DNA of 64,000 nucleotides from DASVEE01 sp036380735 (lineage in GTDB: Bacteria; Acidobacteriota; Thermoanaerobaculia; Gp7-AA8): the NCBI GenBank assembly GCA_036380735.1, contig DASVEE010000003.1, positions 1-64,000 on the forward strand, written 5' to 3'. The stretch's first letter is position 1. Every line of letters begins with the position of its first letter. The position numbers and the translations under genes are program-made. Below the pieces are notes generated by a model. The model was not told the DNA's origin, made no database searches, and saw only the letters and a list, made by a program, of their open reading frames with translations. This document shows positions 15,895 through 26,718 of the stretch, in pieces.

Positions 15895-16248
15895 GTGCGC
15901 CGCGCCTTTCTGTTGACCCTGATCCTCCTCGCCGCCTGCAGCGGCGAGTCCCCCACCGAGCCCAACCCCGGCCTCACCCGCGGCCGTCTGCAGGGCCTGG
16001 TCACCGTCGGTGGCCTGCCGCCGGCGCCTGGGTCGCGCAAGGTGGAGGTTTATGACGAGCCGCGGCGGCAACTCCTCTTCGCGGTGGACATCGACGCGGG
16101 GGGCGTCTACCTCATCGACCTGCCGGGCGGGCGCTACACGGTCGATGTGCGCGGCGTGGCCGGCGATCGCAGTGAGGACGTACCGCGCGTGGTCGAGATC
16201 GTCCCTCTCGGGATGACGCGTCACGACATCCGGATCACGCGGAACTAG
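15895..16248 (+). CDS. small lipoprotein with carboxypeptidase-regulatory-like fold
   Basis: 117 residues, starting at GTG. A signal peptide ending in the lipobox LLAAC puts a lipidated Cys near residue 15. After a Pro/Glu-rich linker, the rest (RLQGLVTVGGLPPAPGSRKV... VYLIDLPGGRYTVDVRGV) looks like a transthyretin/carboxypeptidase-regulatory-like beta sandwich. Such domains are common in secreted proteins of this kind of bacterium. No enzyme residues are seen. Role unknown. Confidence 0.7.
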   Translation: MRRAFLLTLILLAACSGESPTEPNPGLTRGRLQGLVTVGGLPPAPGSRKVEVYDEPRRQLLFAVDIDAGGVYLIDLPGGRYTVDVRGVAGDRSEDVPRVVEIVPLGMTRHDIRITRN

Positions 16249-16251
16249 CGC

Positions 16252-16288
16252 GCAAAAAGCAAAAGGACGGGCAGGATTGCCCGTCCTT
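16252..16288 (-). terminator. intrinsic terminator of the SWIB gene
   Basis: On the minus strand an 11-bp stem (AAGGACGGGCA / TGCCCGTCCTT) with a four-base loop is followed by a T-rich run (TTTTGCTTTTT). It begins about 25 bases after the SWIB stop codon. Confidence 0.88.
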
Positions 16289-16312
16289 CACCACATCAAC
16301 AGAGCGGAAGGC

Positions 16313-16597
16313 TTACGCCTTGAGGTGCTTGTTGACGAGCGCGGTCATCTCGAACATCGAGACCTGATCCTTGCCGCCGAAGATGACGCGGAGCTTGTCA
16401 TCGGCGTTGATCATGCGCTTGTTGGTCTGGTCCTGAAGGCCGTTGGCCTTGATGTAGTCCCACACCTTTTTCGTGATCTCGCTGCGGGGCACCGGCTTGT
16501 CGCCGACGATCGCCGCCAGATCTTTACTCGGAGTTACCTCGGCGGCGAGGCCTTTGCCGCCGCCCTTGGAACCACCCTCTTTTTTAGTCGCCATCAT
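16313..16597 (-). CDS. SWIB/MDM2 domain protein
   Basis: 94 residues. A Gly/Lys-rich N-terminal tail is followed by a complete SWIB/MDM2 fold from about residue 23 (TPSKDLAAIVGD, PRSEITKKVWDYIKANGLQ, KRMINADDKLRVIFGG, SMFEMTALVNKHL). Bacterial stand-alone SWIB proteins, and the related tails of some topoisomerases, are thought to act on chromatin or DNA topology, but their role is not established. It has its own terminator. The second Met of MMATKK is an equally good start. Confidence 0.9.
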   Translation of the reverse strand: MMATKKEGGSKGGGKGLAAEVTPSKDLAAIVGDKPVPRSEITKKVWDYIKANGLQDQTNKRMINADDKLRVIFGGKDQVSMFEMTALVNKHLKA

Positions 16598-16660
16598 GAA
16601 CCTCTCGCGTAGTTAGTCAGGGTGATTCTGTGCCGAGGACGACTCGCGCGTCAAACAGCA

Positions 16661-17098
16661 TCATTTTGCGACGCGGTCGGCATGGAAGGTTTTGTTCACG
16701 ATCTTCCACTCCCCGTCGACCTTCAGGAGCGACAGGTAGTCGACGAACTTGACCGCCGGATAGTCGAGCCGGACCTTCGCCACGGCGATGTTCCCGGTGA
16801 CGTCGATCCACTCGATCGAGCGCTTCCGTTCCGCTTCGTCGGCGGCCGGCGAGCCGCTCGCGCGGCCGATGTACTCGTCGGAGGTCCAGGAGGCGAACTT
16901 CCCTTCGCGGATGAAGAACAGCTTCGACTCCGGATGAAAGACCTTCTTGAAGTGAGCCCCGTCGCCGGTGGCATGCCCGCGGAAGTAGTGCTCCACGGCA
17001 GCACGCACCGCGGCGTCTTCAGCCCCGGCGCTGGGCGGATCAGCAACGACAGGAACGGCAGCAAGCAGCAGCAGGCAAAGCGCAAGAATGTGTCGCAT
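16661..17098 (-). CDS. secreted SnoaL/NTF2-like protein
   Basis: 145 residues with a signal peptide (MRHILALCLLLLAAVPVVAD). The mature part has the NTF2-like cone fold pattern of the lumazine-binding/DUF4440-type family (AAVRAAVEHYFRGHATGDGAHFKKVFHPES... VDYLSLLKVDGEWKIVNKTFHAD). Many such proteins are periplasmic with unknown ligands. The ATG at 17098 was chosen because it begins the signal peptide. Confidence 0.8.
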   Translation of the reverse strand: MRHILALCLLLLAAVPVVADPPSAGAEDAAVRAAVEHYFRGHATGDGAHFKKVFHPESKLFFIREGKFASWTSDEYIGRASGSPAADEAERKRSIEWIDVTGNIAVAKVRLDYPAVKFVDYLSLLKVDGEWKIVNKTFHADRVAK

Positions 17099-17213
17099 GC
17101 GCGAAAGCCTAAATCGTTTTCCTGTGAACGGATGTGAAAGGCCAGGGGTGCAAAGTGGAGGACAGGCGAGGCGCATTCACCCGGCTCCCCCCAGCCTTCG
17201 CTACGCGCCACCC

Positions 17214-17252
17214 CAAAAAAAAGCGGGCGCGCCCTTCGGACGCGCCCGCTCC
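17214..17252 (-). terminator. intrinsic terminator after the 17273 gene
   Basis: On the minus strand a strong GC stem (AGCGGGCGCG / CGCGCCCGCT) with a GAAG-type loop is followed by eight T. It is 20 bases after the stop of the gene at 17273-17860. Confidence 0.92.
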
Positions 17253-17272
17253 ACATCTACCGCATCACTCCA

Positions 17273-17860
17273 CTACGCCGCCTGCTGCGTCACCGCCTGC
17301 GCCTGCTGCGCTGCCGCCTTCTTCGCCGCGCGCCGTTCGCGCGCCTCGGCGGACTGGGTGCGGCCCAGCTTCCGGCGCATGTCGGCGACGTGCGCCGCGA
17401 GGCCGGCGTTCTCCGGCCGTTTGGCCATGCGCTGGGCCAGGGCGTAGATCGTCAGCGCCTCCTGGCCTACCTTGTTGCGCGCCGCGATGACGCTGTGCCT
17501 CACGATCTGCGCCAGCGCCTCCAGCTCGTCCGCCAGCGGCGCGTAGGCCAGGGCGTAGCTCAGCAGGTCGCGCATCTCGGTGGCACTCATCGACTTCACG
17601 CGCGCCAGCACGTCCCACTCCGTGTTGGCCACGATCGTCAGCTCGACGAAATCCGGCGGCACCGAGGCGGCGGAGTTGAGACGCGGCGTCTCCTGCGGCG
17701 AAAGCGGCGCGACCAGCCGCGGGATCAGTCCGCGCATGTTGCGCAGCTCGCCGAGAATCAAGCGCACTTCTTCACTGTAGGCCGGGACGGCCGGACCTTC
17801 GACGGTAACGACGGAAACCGGGTCGACGTTCTGGTCGACGTTTTCATTGACTGTGCTCAT
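17273..17860 (-). CDS. conserved-looking hypothetical protein, 195 aa
   Basis: Not recognised. The protein is soluble and mostly helical (residues ~30-150), with an acidic N-terminus and a Lys/Ala/Gln-rich C-terminal tail (RRAAKKAAAQQAQAV) that may bind nucleic acid. It has a near-perfect ribosome-binding site (AAAGGAGG, 6 bases before the ATG) and a strong terminator, so it is probably a highly expressed single-gene unit. A 9-bp repeat arm lies just upstream. Confidence 0.75.
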   Translation of the reverse strand: MSTVNENVDQNVDPVSVVTVEGPAVPAYSEEVRLILGELRNMRGLIPRLVAPLSPQETPRLNSAASVPPDFVELTIVANTEWDVLARVKSMSATEMRDLLSYALAYAPLADELEALAQIVRHSVIAARNKVGQEALTIYALAQRMAKRPENAGLAAHVADMRRKLGRTQSAEARERRAAKKAAAQQAQAVTQQAA

Positions 17861-17886
17861 AAAAAATCCTCCTTTTTCGCGTGGGC

Positions 17887-17920
17887 TCCCATAGGTCCCA
17901 TCGGTCCCATGAGTCCCATC
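17887..17920. repeat. 9-bp repeat element, single arm
   Basis: Four units (CCCATAGGT, CCCATCGGT, CCCATGAGT, CCCATCTCT) between two unknown genes on the minus strand. No inverted arm. Confidence 0.75.
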
Positions 17921-17934
17921 TCTTCGATCGATGC

Positions 17935-18630
17935 CTAAGCAGAAAAGGGCAGATCAGAAGAGAGCGGAGGAGCACGCCCCTGCGAAGCACGGCGTGGAAC
18001 GCTGACGGACGCCGGGCGCGGAGCCCTGCGCCGTCGTTGGAGCACGGAGGAGATGCGATCGACGACCCGCGGCTGCCGGGCCGTGAGGAAGGCGCGGACG
18101 AAGATCGGCCGCGGCGCCAGGATGATGCGCGGCCGGCGAGTGCTTTCGCGCTCCGGGACCAGCGCGCCCGAGCGCAACCCGGCGAGCACGTTCTCGTGAA
18201 ACGTGAAGATGGCCCCGGAAGCCGCGTCGATGGACTGCTGCATGGCCATCCAGCGCTGCGAAGCTTCCATGAGCAGTGCCGGCGCACCGGCAGCCGTCTC
18301 CGGCTCCCGCTCCAGGCAGGCGGCGGTGGCCGCGAGCTCCCGAGCCGCATACGCCAGCCGGGCCGACGCCAGCGCCAGCCGCCCCTCGGCAAACTCCAGC
18401 TTCCGGGAGCTGTCGAGCGGCCGCCGCGTCAGGACACGTCCCGATCTGGCCGCCGTGGCCAGACCCGCATTGAGCAGCCGGATTGAGGCGTCGAGCGCCT
18501 TCTGCACGCGCCGCATGGGACGGACCCACTCCGGGCGCCGCTCGCCCCGCAGCTCCTGCTGGGGGCGGCGGCGTTCCCGGCAAGTGCCGGTGGCGCTCTG
18601 AGGCGCCTGCGCGTGGTCGGTTCTCGTCAC
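17935..18630 (-). CDS. hypothetical protein, 231 aa
   Basis: Not recognised, and less certain than its neighbours. The central part (~residues 45-165) is Ala/Leu-rich and helical (EGRLALASARLAYAARELAA). Both ends are Arg/Pro-rich and low in complexity. The start would be a GTG at 18630. Overlapping frames on the other strand are also open because of the high GC content; this frame is preferred for its helical core and its position in a minus-strand run. Confidence 0.45.
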   Translation of the reverse strand: MTRTDHAQAPQSATGTCRERRRPQQELRGERRPEWVRPMRRVQKALDASIRLLNAGLATAARSGRVLTRRPLDSSRKLEFAEGRLALASARLAYAARELAATAACLEREPETAAGAPALLMEASQRWMAMQQSIDAASGAIFTFHENVLAGLRSGALVPERESTRRPRIILAPRPIFVRAFLTARQPRVVDRISSVLQRRRRAPRPASVSVPRRASQGRAPPLSSDLPFSA

Positions 18631-18714
18631 GGCACCAATATCGGTCGCCCGGGCTCATTTGTCAAGCATACTTTCGCGACGGAGCAACAAAAATAGCCGC
18701 TCTGCCTGCCATTC

Positions 18715-19077
18715 GAGATGGAGATTCCATCGAAGGAGATGGAAATTCGGTCGTCGGAGGTGGAGGCGTCCGTATTCAGAGACGGATTTTCGGCATCGAG
18801 AGATGGAGATTCCGTATCGAGAGACGGAGATTCCTCAACCAGAGGTGGAGGGATTCCCTCTCCCGAAACGGATTTTCCGTCTCGCGAGACCGAAATTCCG
18901 TCGCCAGAGGTGGAGGATTCCTCGTCCCGAGGCTGATTTTCCGTGTCGGGAGGTAGATTTTCCGTATCCAGCGGTGGACGGCTCCATCTTCAAAGACGGA
19001 TTTTCCGTATCGCGAGGTGGATTCCCCATATCGCGACGTGGAGATTTCGTGTCACGCGATGGACGTCTCCGCAACGG
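18715..19077. repeat. 21-bp tandem repeat array (~17 copies)
   Basis: About 17 imperfect copies of a 21-bp unit, consensus roughly GAGRYGGANATTCCGTNTCG, run without interruption, a few copies being 22-24 bp. It fills most of the gap between two minus-strand genes. Frames through it give seven-residue repeats (for example EMEIRSS / EVEASVF), but length changes shift the frame and there is no ribosome-binding site, so coding is doubtful. The period equals two helical turns. Confidence 0.85.
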
Positions 19078-19115
19078 TGGCGGTGAGTTGATTGCGTGCG
19101 GGGAACGACAAGGTG

Positions 19116-19170
19116 ATGGACCTATAGCGGGCGCGGTGGGGTCCTATCCGTCCTATTCGTCCTATCGTTC
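19116..19170. repeat. 9-bp repeat hairpin overlapping the end of the 19162 gene
   Basis: Short left arm (GGACCTATAG) and right arm (GTCCTATCC, GTCCTATTC, GTCCTATCG). The right arm contains the stop codon (TAG on the minus strand, 19162-19164) of the adjacent gene. Confidence 0.75.
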
Positions 19171-19839
19171 TCCGCCTCGCCGGAACGCCAGCACCTCTGC
19201 CTGATACGTCTCCACCACCTCGGAGAACGGCCGATGGTCCGCGGTGTACAGCACCGCACGATGCTGGAAAACCTCTTTCGGAATGGCCAACGTCCGCCGT
19301 CCGCGCGCACGGAATCGCGACCGGTTCTGCTGCTCCCAGCCGCGGGGCAGCGGCGCCCACAGCATCGTCACCGCGATCGTGCGGCGGTACGGCTGCAGTG
19401 GTTGCACCGCGCGGCCGAACGGGGTGTCCGTCGTTTCCAGCAGCGCGTTCATCTCCGGCGTCAGCCGGGCCGGCACGTACCAGTTGTCGGCCTCCGACAG
19501 CACGTGCGCTCCGCACCGCAGCTCCACCCGCCGGTACTGCACCTCGGACGCATCGCCCACGCCGAGCCGCAGCAACTGCTCGGCAGCGGGCTCCTTCCGC
19601 ACGCCCGGGACCCGCGTCGCGACGATCTTCGGGACGGCGGCCAGCTCGTGCTCGCCGCACCACGCCTCCAGCGTGCGCGTGGCGCTGGAGGCGGCGAGCA
19701 GCTCGCTGTTGAGCGTCTGCAGCAGCGCGAGGATCTCCAGCCGCGACTCGTACGTATCGCGCCACTCCACCCGCGGCCGGTCGAGCGCCTGCAGCGTCAG
19801 CGGAACCCAGAGAACGGCCAGCAGCAACGCGCGTTTCAT
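19162..19839 (-). CDS. secreted chorismate-lyase-like (UbiC/UTRA-fold) protein
   Basis: 225 residues with a signal peptide (MKRALLLAVLWVPLTLQA). The mature part has the pattern of chorismate pyruvate-lyase-like proteins: TRVPGVRKEPAAEQLLRLG, a substrate-pocket segment VLSEADNWYVPARLTPE and then TTDTPFGRAVQPL. This recalls the NTDTPLG region of UbiC. Export makes a role in ubiquinone synthesis unlikely, so a binding or lyase activity on an unknown periplasmic ligand is more probable. An upstream ATG at 19848 is an alternative start. Its last codons and stop come from the repeat element. Confidence 0.7.
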   Translation of the reverse strand: MKRALLLAVLWVPLTLQALDRPRVEWRDTYESRLEILALLQTLNSELLAASSATRTLEAWCGEHELAAVPKIVATRVPGVRKEPAAEQLLRLGVGDASEVQYRRVELRCGAHVLSEADNWYVPARLTPEMNALLETTDTPFGRAVQPLQPYRRTIAVTMLWAPLPRGWEQQNRSRFRARGRRTLAIPKEVFQHRAVLYTADHRPFSEVVETYQAEVLAFRRGGER

Positions 19840-19920
19840 CGCGAACATCGTACGCTCCGTGATATCGGGGCTTCGATCCATAACGCCGCAAGGTCGGCAA
19901 CAGTCGCGCGCCGGTTTCCG

Positions 19921-19926
19921 TACCAT
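19921..19926 (+). promoter_or_regulatory. -10 box for the 19933 lipoprotein
   Basis: TACCAT, six bases before the ATG; spacing fits a leaderless transcript. Confidence 0.35.
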
Positions 19927-19932
19927 GTCGCC

Positions 19933-21261
19933 ATGCGCCGACTGCCCCCCATCCTCCTTCTCCTGCTCATCGCCTGCAGCAGCACTCCGCCGCCGGCGGT
20001 GTACGCGCCGCGTGCGGTCAAGGTTCGTACGGAGGAGGCGCCGGTCGGGGCGGGAGTGAGGGTGCTGGCGCCGTCGGGCGATGTGCGCGAGGGGGCGATC
20101 GCGATCTCGCCGGCCGATCCGGACGTCGTCGTCTCGGCCGGCATCCGCCACTTCGGTGATGCCGAGAACATGGAGGTCCTGATCTATCGCTCGCTCGACG
20201 GCGGACGCACCTGGGATACCGGCCGCGCGCTGCCGCGCCAGCTCACCAGCGGACGTACGGTCACCGGGCACTTCGATCCCGTCCTCGCCGCCGATCGCTC
20301 CGGGACGTTCTACGCCACCGTCATCGGCCTCGCGCCCGAGAAAGACTGGACGGTCGTGGTCTACCGCTCCACCGACCGCGGGGCTACGTGGCACGGCGTG
20401 GACGCTTCGAAAACGCATGCCTTCGTCGACAAGCCGTGGCTCGCCATCGACCAGTCGGGCGGCCGCTACGACGGCTCGCTCTACCTGATCTGGTCGGCGC
20501 TGAGCGGCGGCTTCCGCAACTACGTGGCCTCCTCGCGCGACGGCGGGCTGACGTGGAGCGCGCCCGTCGCGTTCCGGACGCAGGGGTCGCCGATGATCGG
20601 AGTCGGCGCGAGCGGCACGGTCCACGTCACGCACATCGGCACCAGCCTGCAGGCCTATGAGCTCCTCCGCTCCACCGACGGCGGCGCCACGTTCGAGGCC
20701 GCGCGCAACATCGCTCCCTTCCGCCAGCCGAGTGGGCAGCTCGTGGCGATGGGGCCGACGCTCATGCACCAGTTCGCCGCGGACGTCTCCTCCGGCGCGT
20801 CGCGCGGCCATCTTTACGTCGTCTACCCCGCCGACCTCGACGGGCGGGACGCACCCGCGTCGGTCTGGTTCACCCGCTCCACGAACGACGGCCTCTCCTG
20901 GAGCGAGCCGGTGCGCCTCTCCACCGCCACCGCCCACGCCGCGCTGCCGTCCGTGACCGTCGATCCGCTCAGCGGCGACGTCGTGCTGGCGTGGCTCGAC
21001 TGCCGGGACGAGCCCTCGAGCTTCCGAGCGAAACTGTTCGTCACCCGCTCCACCGACGGCGGCGCGACGCTCGAAGCCGCCGCCCCCCTCACCAGCTCCT
21101 TCGTCACCGGCACCGGCATCGGCGACTACAACCAGATCGCCGCCCACGGCCCCCGCCGCCTGGCCATGTTCTCCGACGGCGGGTCCCACCTCAGCGTGGC
21201 CACGATCAGCCAGAGCGAGGTGCCGGCGCCGGTGAAGAGAAGAAGGAGTGCCGGACAGTGA
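19933..21261 (+). CDS. sialidase-like BNR/Asp-box repeat lipoprotein
   Basis: 442 residues with a signal peptide and lipobox LLIAC. At least six Asp-box repeats (S-x-D-x-G-x-T-W) mark a six-bladed beta-propeller: SLDGGRTW, STDRGATW, SRDGGLTW, STDGGATF, STNDGLSW, STDGGATL. Asp-boxes occur in sialidases and in many non-catalytic exoproteins. I do not see the sialidase Arg triad clearly, so glycosidase activity is unproven. It is divergent from the chorismate-lyase-like gene. Confidence 0.82.
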   Translation: MRRLPPILLLLLIACSSTPPPAVYAPRAVKVRTEEAPVGAGVRVLAPSGDVREGAIAISPADPDVVVSAGIRHFGDAENMEVLIYRSLDGGRTWDTGRALPRQLTSGRTVTGHFDPVLAADRSGTFYATVIGLAPEKDWTVVVYRSTDRGATWHGVDASKTHAFVDKPWLAIDQSGGRYDGSLYLIWSALSGGFRNYVASSRDGGLTWSAPVAFRTQGSPMIGVGASGTVHVTHIGTSLQAYELLRSTDGGATFEAARNIAPFRQPSGQLVAMGPTLMHQFAADVSSGASRGHLYVVYPADLDGRDAPASVWFTRSTNDGLSWSEPVRLSTATAHAALPSVTVDPLSGDVVLAWLDCRDEPSSFRAKLFVTRSTDGGATLEAAAPLTSSFVTGTGIGDYNQIAAHGPRRLAMFSDGGSHLSVATISQSEVPAPVKRRRSAGQ

Positions 21262-21269
21262 GCTCGTGA

Positions 21270-21342
21270 CGTTCACGGAACGCCAACCGGCGTTCGTTGA
21301 ACGACAAACGACGTTCGTTGAACGTCAGGTGGCGTTCGTTGA
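21270..21342. repeat. 21-bp period repeat with CGTTCGTTGA units
   Basis: CGTTCACGGA at 21270 and CGTTCGTTGA at 21291, 21312 and 21333 are spaced exactly 21 bp. Each is part of a small dyad (TTCGTTGAACG). The array lies between the Asp-box gene and the DUF3052 gene and may bind a protein on one face of the helix. Confidence 0.75.
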
Positions 21343-21365
21343 TCCGTCCCCATTCGTCCCATCGT
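21343..21365. repeat. 9-bp repeat remnant
   Basis: Two to three GTCCCATNS units directly before the -10 box of the DUF3052 gene. Confidence 0.55.
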
Positions 21366-21375
21366 CCCCCTGGCG

Positions 21376-21381
21376 TATATT
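21376..21381 (+). promoter_or_regulatory. -10 box for the DUF3052 gene
   Basis: TATATT, six bases before the ATG at 21388. The spacing places the transcription start on the start codon. Confidence 0.5.
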
Positions 21382-21387
21382 TCCCTC

Positions 21388-21996
21388 ATGGGCAAGACGG
21401 TCAAAACACGCATGCACTGCAGCGGCGAGGTCCACGACGGCGAAGCCATGCTGGAGACCAGCGAGCTGCTGTTCCGCGGGACGCGGCGGCTGCTCGTGTC
21501 CTTCGACAAGATCAAGAACGTCGAGGCGAAGGGCGGACGGCTGAACGTCATCTTTGCCGGCGGCGAGGCCTCCTTCGAGCTGGGCGATGCCGAGGCGGCG
21601 AAGTGGGTGGAGAAGATCCGCAACCCCAAGACGGTCGTCCAGAAGCTCGGCATCAAGGCCGGGCAGAAGGTGGCGGTGATCGGCGTCCATGACGCGACGT
21701 TCGCCGGCCAGCTCGAAGAGGCAGGCGCGGAAGTCACCAAATCCGCCGGCAAGGGACGCGACGCGATCTTTTACGGCGTGACCTCGCGCGACGAGCTGCC
21801 ACGCCTCGAGAAGCTCCGCGCGTCGCTCGCTCCCGCCGGAGCGCTGTGGATCATCCGGCCCAAGGGCGTGAAGGAAGTCACCGAGTCGGACGTGATGCAC
21901 GCCGGCAGGAGCGCCGGCCTCACCGACGTGAAAGTGGTGCGCTTTTCCGACACGCACACCGCGGAGAAATTCGTGATTCCCGCGGCGAAGCGGTAG
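21388..21996 (+). CDS. DUF3052-type protein with N-terminal beta domain
   Basis: 202 residues. Residues ~85-200 match the DUF3052 family pattern (VVQKLGIKAGQKVAVIGVHDATF, GRDAIFYGVTSRDELPRLEKLRASL, GALWIIRPKGVKEVTESDVM, GLTDVKVVRFSDTHTAEKFVIP). The N-terminal ~80 residues form an extra beta-rich domain that begins with a Cys/His-containing turn (RMHCSGEVHDGE). The function of the family is unknown. No operon partner. Confidence 0.78.
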   Translation: MGKTVKTRMHCSGEVHDGEAMLETSELLFRGTRRLLVSFDKIKNVEAKGGRLNVIFAGGEASFELGDAEAAKWVEKIRNPKTVVQKLGIKAGQKVAVIGVHDATFAGQLEEAGAEVTKSAGKGRDAIFYGVTSRDELPRLEKLRASLAPAGALWIIRPKGVKEVTESDVMHAGRSAGLTDVKVVRFSDTHTAEKFVIPAAKR

Positions 21997-22030
21997 CCCT
22001 CGCAACGCATCTCGTCAAGTCACTCGAATA

Positions 22031-22080
22031 CGTCCCAGCCGTCCTCGTAGTCCTATAAGTCCGATTCGTCCCATTGCCCC
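22031..22080. repeat. 9-bp repeat element, degenerate single arm
   Basis: Degenerate units GTCCTCGTA, GTCCTATAA, GTCCGATTC, GTCCCATTG between the DUF3052 gene and the TetR gene. Confidence 0.6.
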
Positions 22081-22101
22081 TTCCCCGTACGCGCGCCGCG
22101 C

Positions 22102-22107
22102 TACACT
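22102..22107 (+). promoter_or_regulatory. -10 box for the TetR-family gene
   Basis: TACACT, eight bases before the ATG. Confidence 0.4.
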
Positions 22108-22115
22108 GCACGCAC

Positions 22116-22733
22116 ATGTCTCGCGAAGAGAAGTCGGAGCGCAGCCGCAGGCAGGTGCTGGACGCGGGGCTCTATCTCTTCTCTCACCAGGGATATCGCG
22201 CCACCAGCGTCCGCGACATCGCCGAGCGCGCCGACGTCTCCACCGGCAACGTCTATCACCACTTTCCGGACAAGGAATCGATCTTCCGCGCGCTGCTCGA
22301 CGAGTACTGGGAAGCGACCACGCACGAGATCTTCCCCTTCCTCCGCGCGCTCCTCGGGCCCGATCCGTTTCCCGACAACCTCGAGCAGCTCGGGTTCGCC
22401 GCGCGTGACAGCGTGCGTCAGTACCGGCAGCACATGGCGCTTGTCTACGTCGACGTGATCGAGTTCGACGGGACGCACATCCGCAAGTTCTACGCGGAGA
22501 TGCCGCAGCGCTTCGCCAGGATCTTCGAGGAGACCGGCGGCCTCGACGCCGTCAGCGCGCGGCTGCGGCCGAACGTCTCCCCCGTCTCGGCCATCCTCCT
22601 CACGACGCGCATCTTCTTCAACTACTTCACGCTCGAGATCATCTTCGGCGTGCCTCAGCCGTTCGGGAAGGACTCGACCGAGATCGTGAAAGAGATTGCG
22701 GATATCCTTCGCAACGGCATGTGCGACGACTGA
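22116..22733 (+). CDS. TetR-family transcriptional regulator
   Basis: 205 residues. The N-terminal helix-turn-helix is canonical (RRQVLDAGLYLFSHQGYRATSVRDIAERADVSTGNVYHHFPDKESI, residues ~10-55). The C-terminal ligand domain is unremarkable. The downstream M14 peptidase gene starts 27 bases past its stop on the same strand and could be its target or operon partner. The ligand is unknown. Confidence 0.92.
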   Translation: MSREEKSERSRRQVLDAGLYLFSHQGYRATSVRDIAERADVSTGNVYHHFPDKESIFRALLDEYWEATTHEIFPFLRALLGPDPFPDNLEQLGFAARDSVRQYRQHMALVYVDVIEFDGTHIRKFYAEMPQRFARIFEETGGLDAVSARLRPNVSPVSAILLTTRIFFNYFTLEIIFGVPQPFGKDSTEIVKEIADILRNGMCDD

Positions 22734-22759
22734 ACGCCGCGCGCCTCATCGGAGGAGAT

Positions 22760-25581
<2,822 letters not shown>

Positions 25582-25585
<4 letters not shown>

Positions 25586-26325
25586 GCTGGTCGCCCGAGC
25601 AGTACGAGAAATTCAAGGCAGAGCGGCGGCAGCCGTTCCTCGACCTGCTGTCGCTGATCGAACGGCGGCCACGTATGCACGTGGTCGATTTCGGCTGCGG
25701 AACGGGCGAGCTGACCAAGGAGCTCCACGAGCAGCTCGCCGCCGTCGAGACCCTCGGCATCGACGACTCCGAGACGATGCTGCTGAAAGCCGGGCACTTC
25801 GGCGGCGAGATGCTCCACTTCGCGAAAGGCGACATCGAGGCGTTCGTCACCGACCGCCCCTACGACCTCGTGTTCTCCAACGCGGCACTGCACTGGGTCG
25901 CCGACCACGAGAAGCTCTTTCCGAAGCTGACGAGCTTCCTCTCGGCAACGGGACAAATCGCGATCCAGATGCCCGCCAACGACGACCACCCCTCCCACGC
26001 GATCGCCGCAGCGCTGGCGCCGAAATACGGCGCCGAGCCGCGCCGCGACTACGTCCTGCCCGTCGCCCAGTACGCCACGATGCTCCACCGCCTCGGTTTC
26101 GAGCGCCAGCACGTACGCCTGCAGGTCTACGGACACCTGCTGCCGTCGACGGCGGACGTCGTGGAATGGGTACGCGGCGCCCTGCTGACCGACTACGAAG
26201 CCCGCCTGGGCGCCCGCTTCCCCGAGTTCCTCGAGGAGTACCGCGCGGAGCTGCTGCGCACCCTGAGAGAGGACCGGCCGTTCTTCTATACGTACAAGAG
26301 GGTGCTGCTGTGGGGAGGGTTTTAG
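25582..26325 (+). CDS. class I SAM methyltransferase (trans-aconitate methyltransferase-like)
   Basis: 247 residues. SAM motif I is VVDFGCGTGELTKELHE and the acidic motif II is LGIDDSE. YDLVFSNAALHWVADHEKLFPKL and QMPANDDHPSH are typical of the Tam group, which methylates trans-aconitate. Substrate is inferred from family resemblance only. The ATG overlaps the peptidase stop (ATGA). Confidence 0.8.
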
Positions 26326-26328
26326 AGG

Positions 26329-26351
26329 GGCCGATAGGACGAATGGGACAT
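26329..26351. repeat. 9-bp repeat remnant
   Basis: Two units (CGATAGGAC, GAATGGGAC) just after the methyltransferase stop. Confidence 0.55.
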
Positions 26352-26404
26352 AAAAGCGGCTGCCGTCCTGCATGCAGAAATCAGTTCGAGGAAGCCGTGG
26401 TTAC

Positions 26405-26432
26405 GTACAAGCAGACGTACAGTCGGGAGTAC
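26405..26432 (+). promoter_or_regulatory. three GTAC sites with 12-bp spacing, likely autoregulatory operator
   Basis: GTAC palindromes at 26405, 26417 and 26429 are exactly 12 bp apart and end one base before the antitoxin ATG. Type II toxin-antitoxin complexes usually repress their own promoter through such repeated half-sites. Confidence 0.5.
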
Positions 26433-26433
26433 C

Positions 26434-26718
26434 ATGCGACCACGATTGAAATTAGATCGAGACATCAAGCCCGTGTCGGAGTTTCGCGCGAATGCGGCCG
26501 AGCTGATCGAACACGTCAAGAGCAGTGGCCGTCCGCTCGTCCTCACGCAGCGGGGGCACTCGGCGGCTGTTGTTCTGGACGTCGTTGAATACGAACGAAT
26601 GATCGAGGAGATTGAACTTCTCACCGACGTTCGTACCGCGACCGAACAGATCGAGGCGGGCCAGGGCGTCTCGAACCGCGAAGCCAAGGCAACATTGCGG
26701 AAGCGTTTTGAACGATGA
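26434..26718 (+). CDS. Phd/YefM-family antitoxin
   Basis: 94 residues. KPVSEFRANAAELIEHVKSSGRPLVLTQRGHSAAVVLDVVEYERM is the classical Phd/YefM N-terminal DNA-binding fold; the C-terminal ~30 residues would neutralise the toxin. The stop overlaps the toxin start (ATGA). Confidence 0.93.
   Translation: MRPRLKLDRDIKPVSEFRANAAELIEHVKSSGRPLVLTQRGHSAAVVLDVVEYERMIEEIELLTDVRTATEQIEAGQGVSNREAKATLRKRFER

Noticed and set aside
17881..18486. Plus-strand open frame opposite the 17935 gene
   Set aside because: Begins in a repeat element and has an Arg/Pro-rich shadow composition.
18659..19204. Possible repeat protein encoded by the 21-bp array
   Set aside because: Unit length changes shift the frame several times, there is no ribosome-binding site, and the open frame runs on into a 9-bp repeat.
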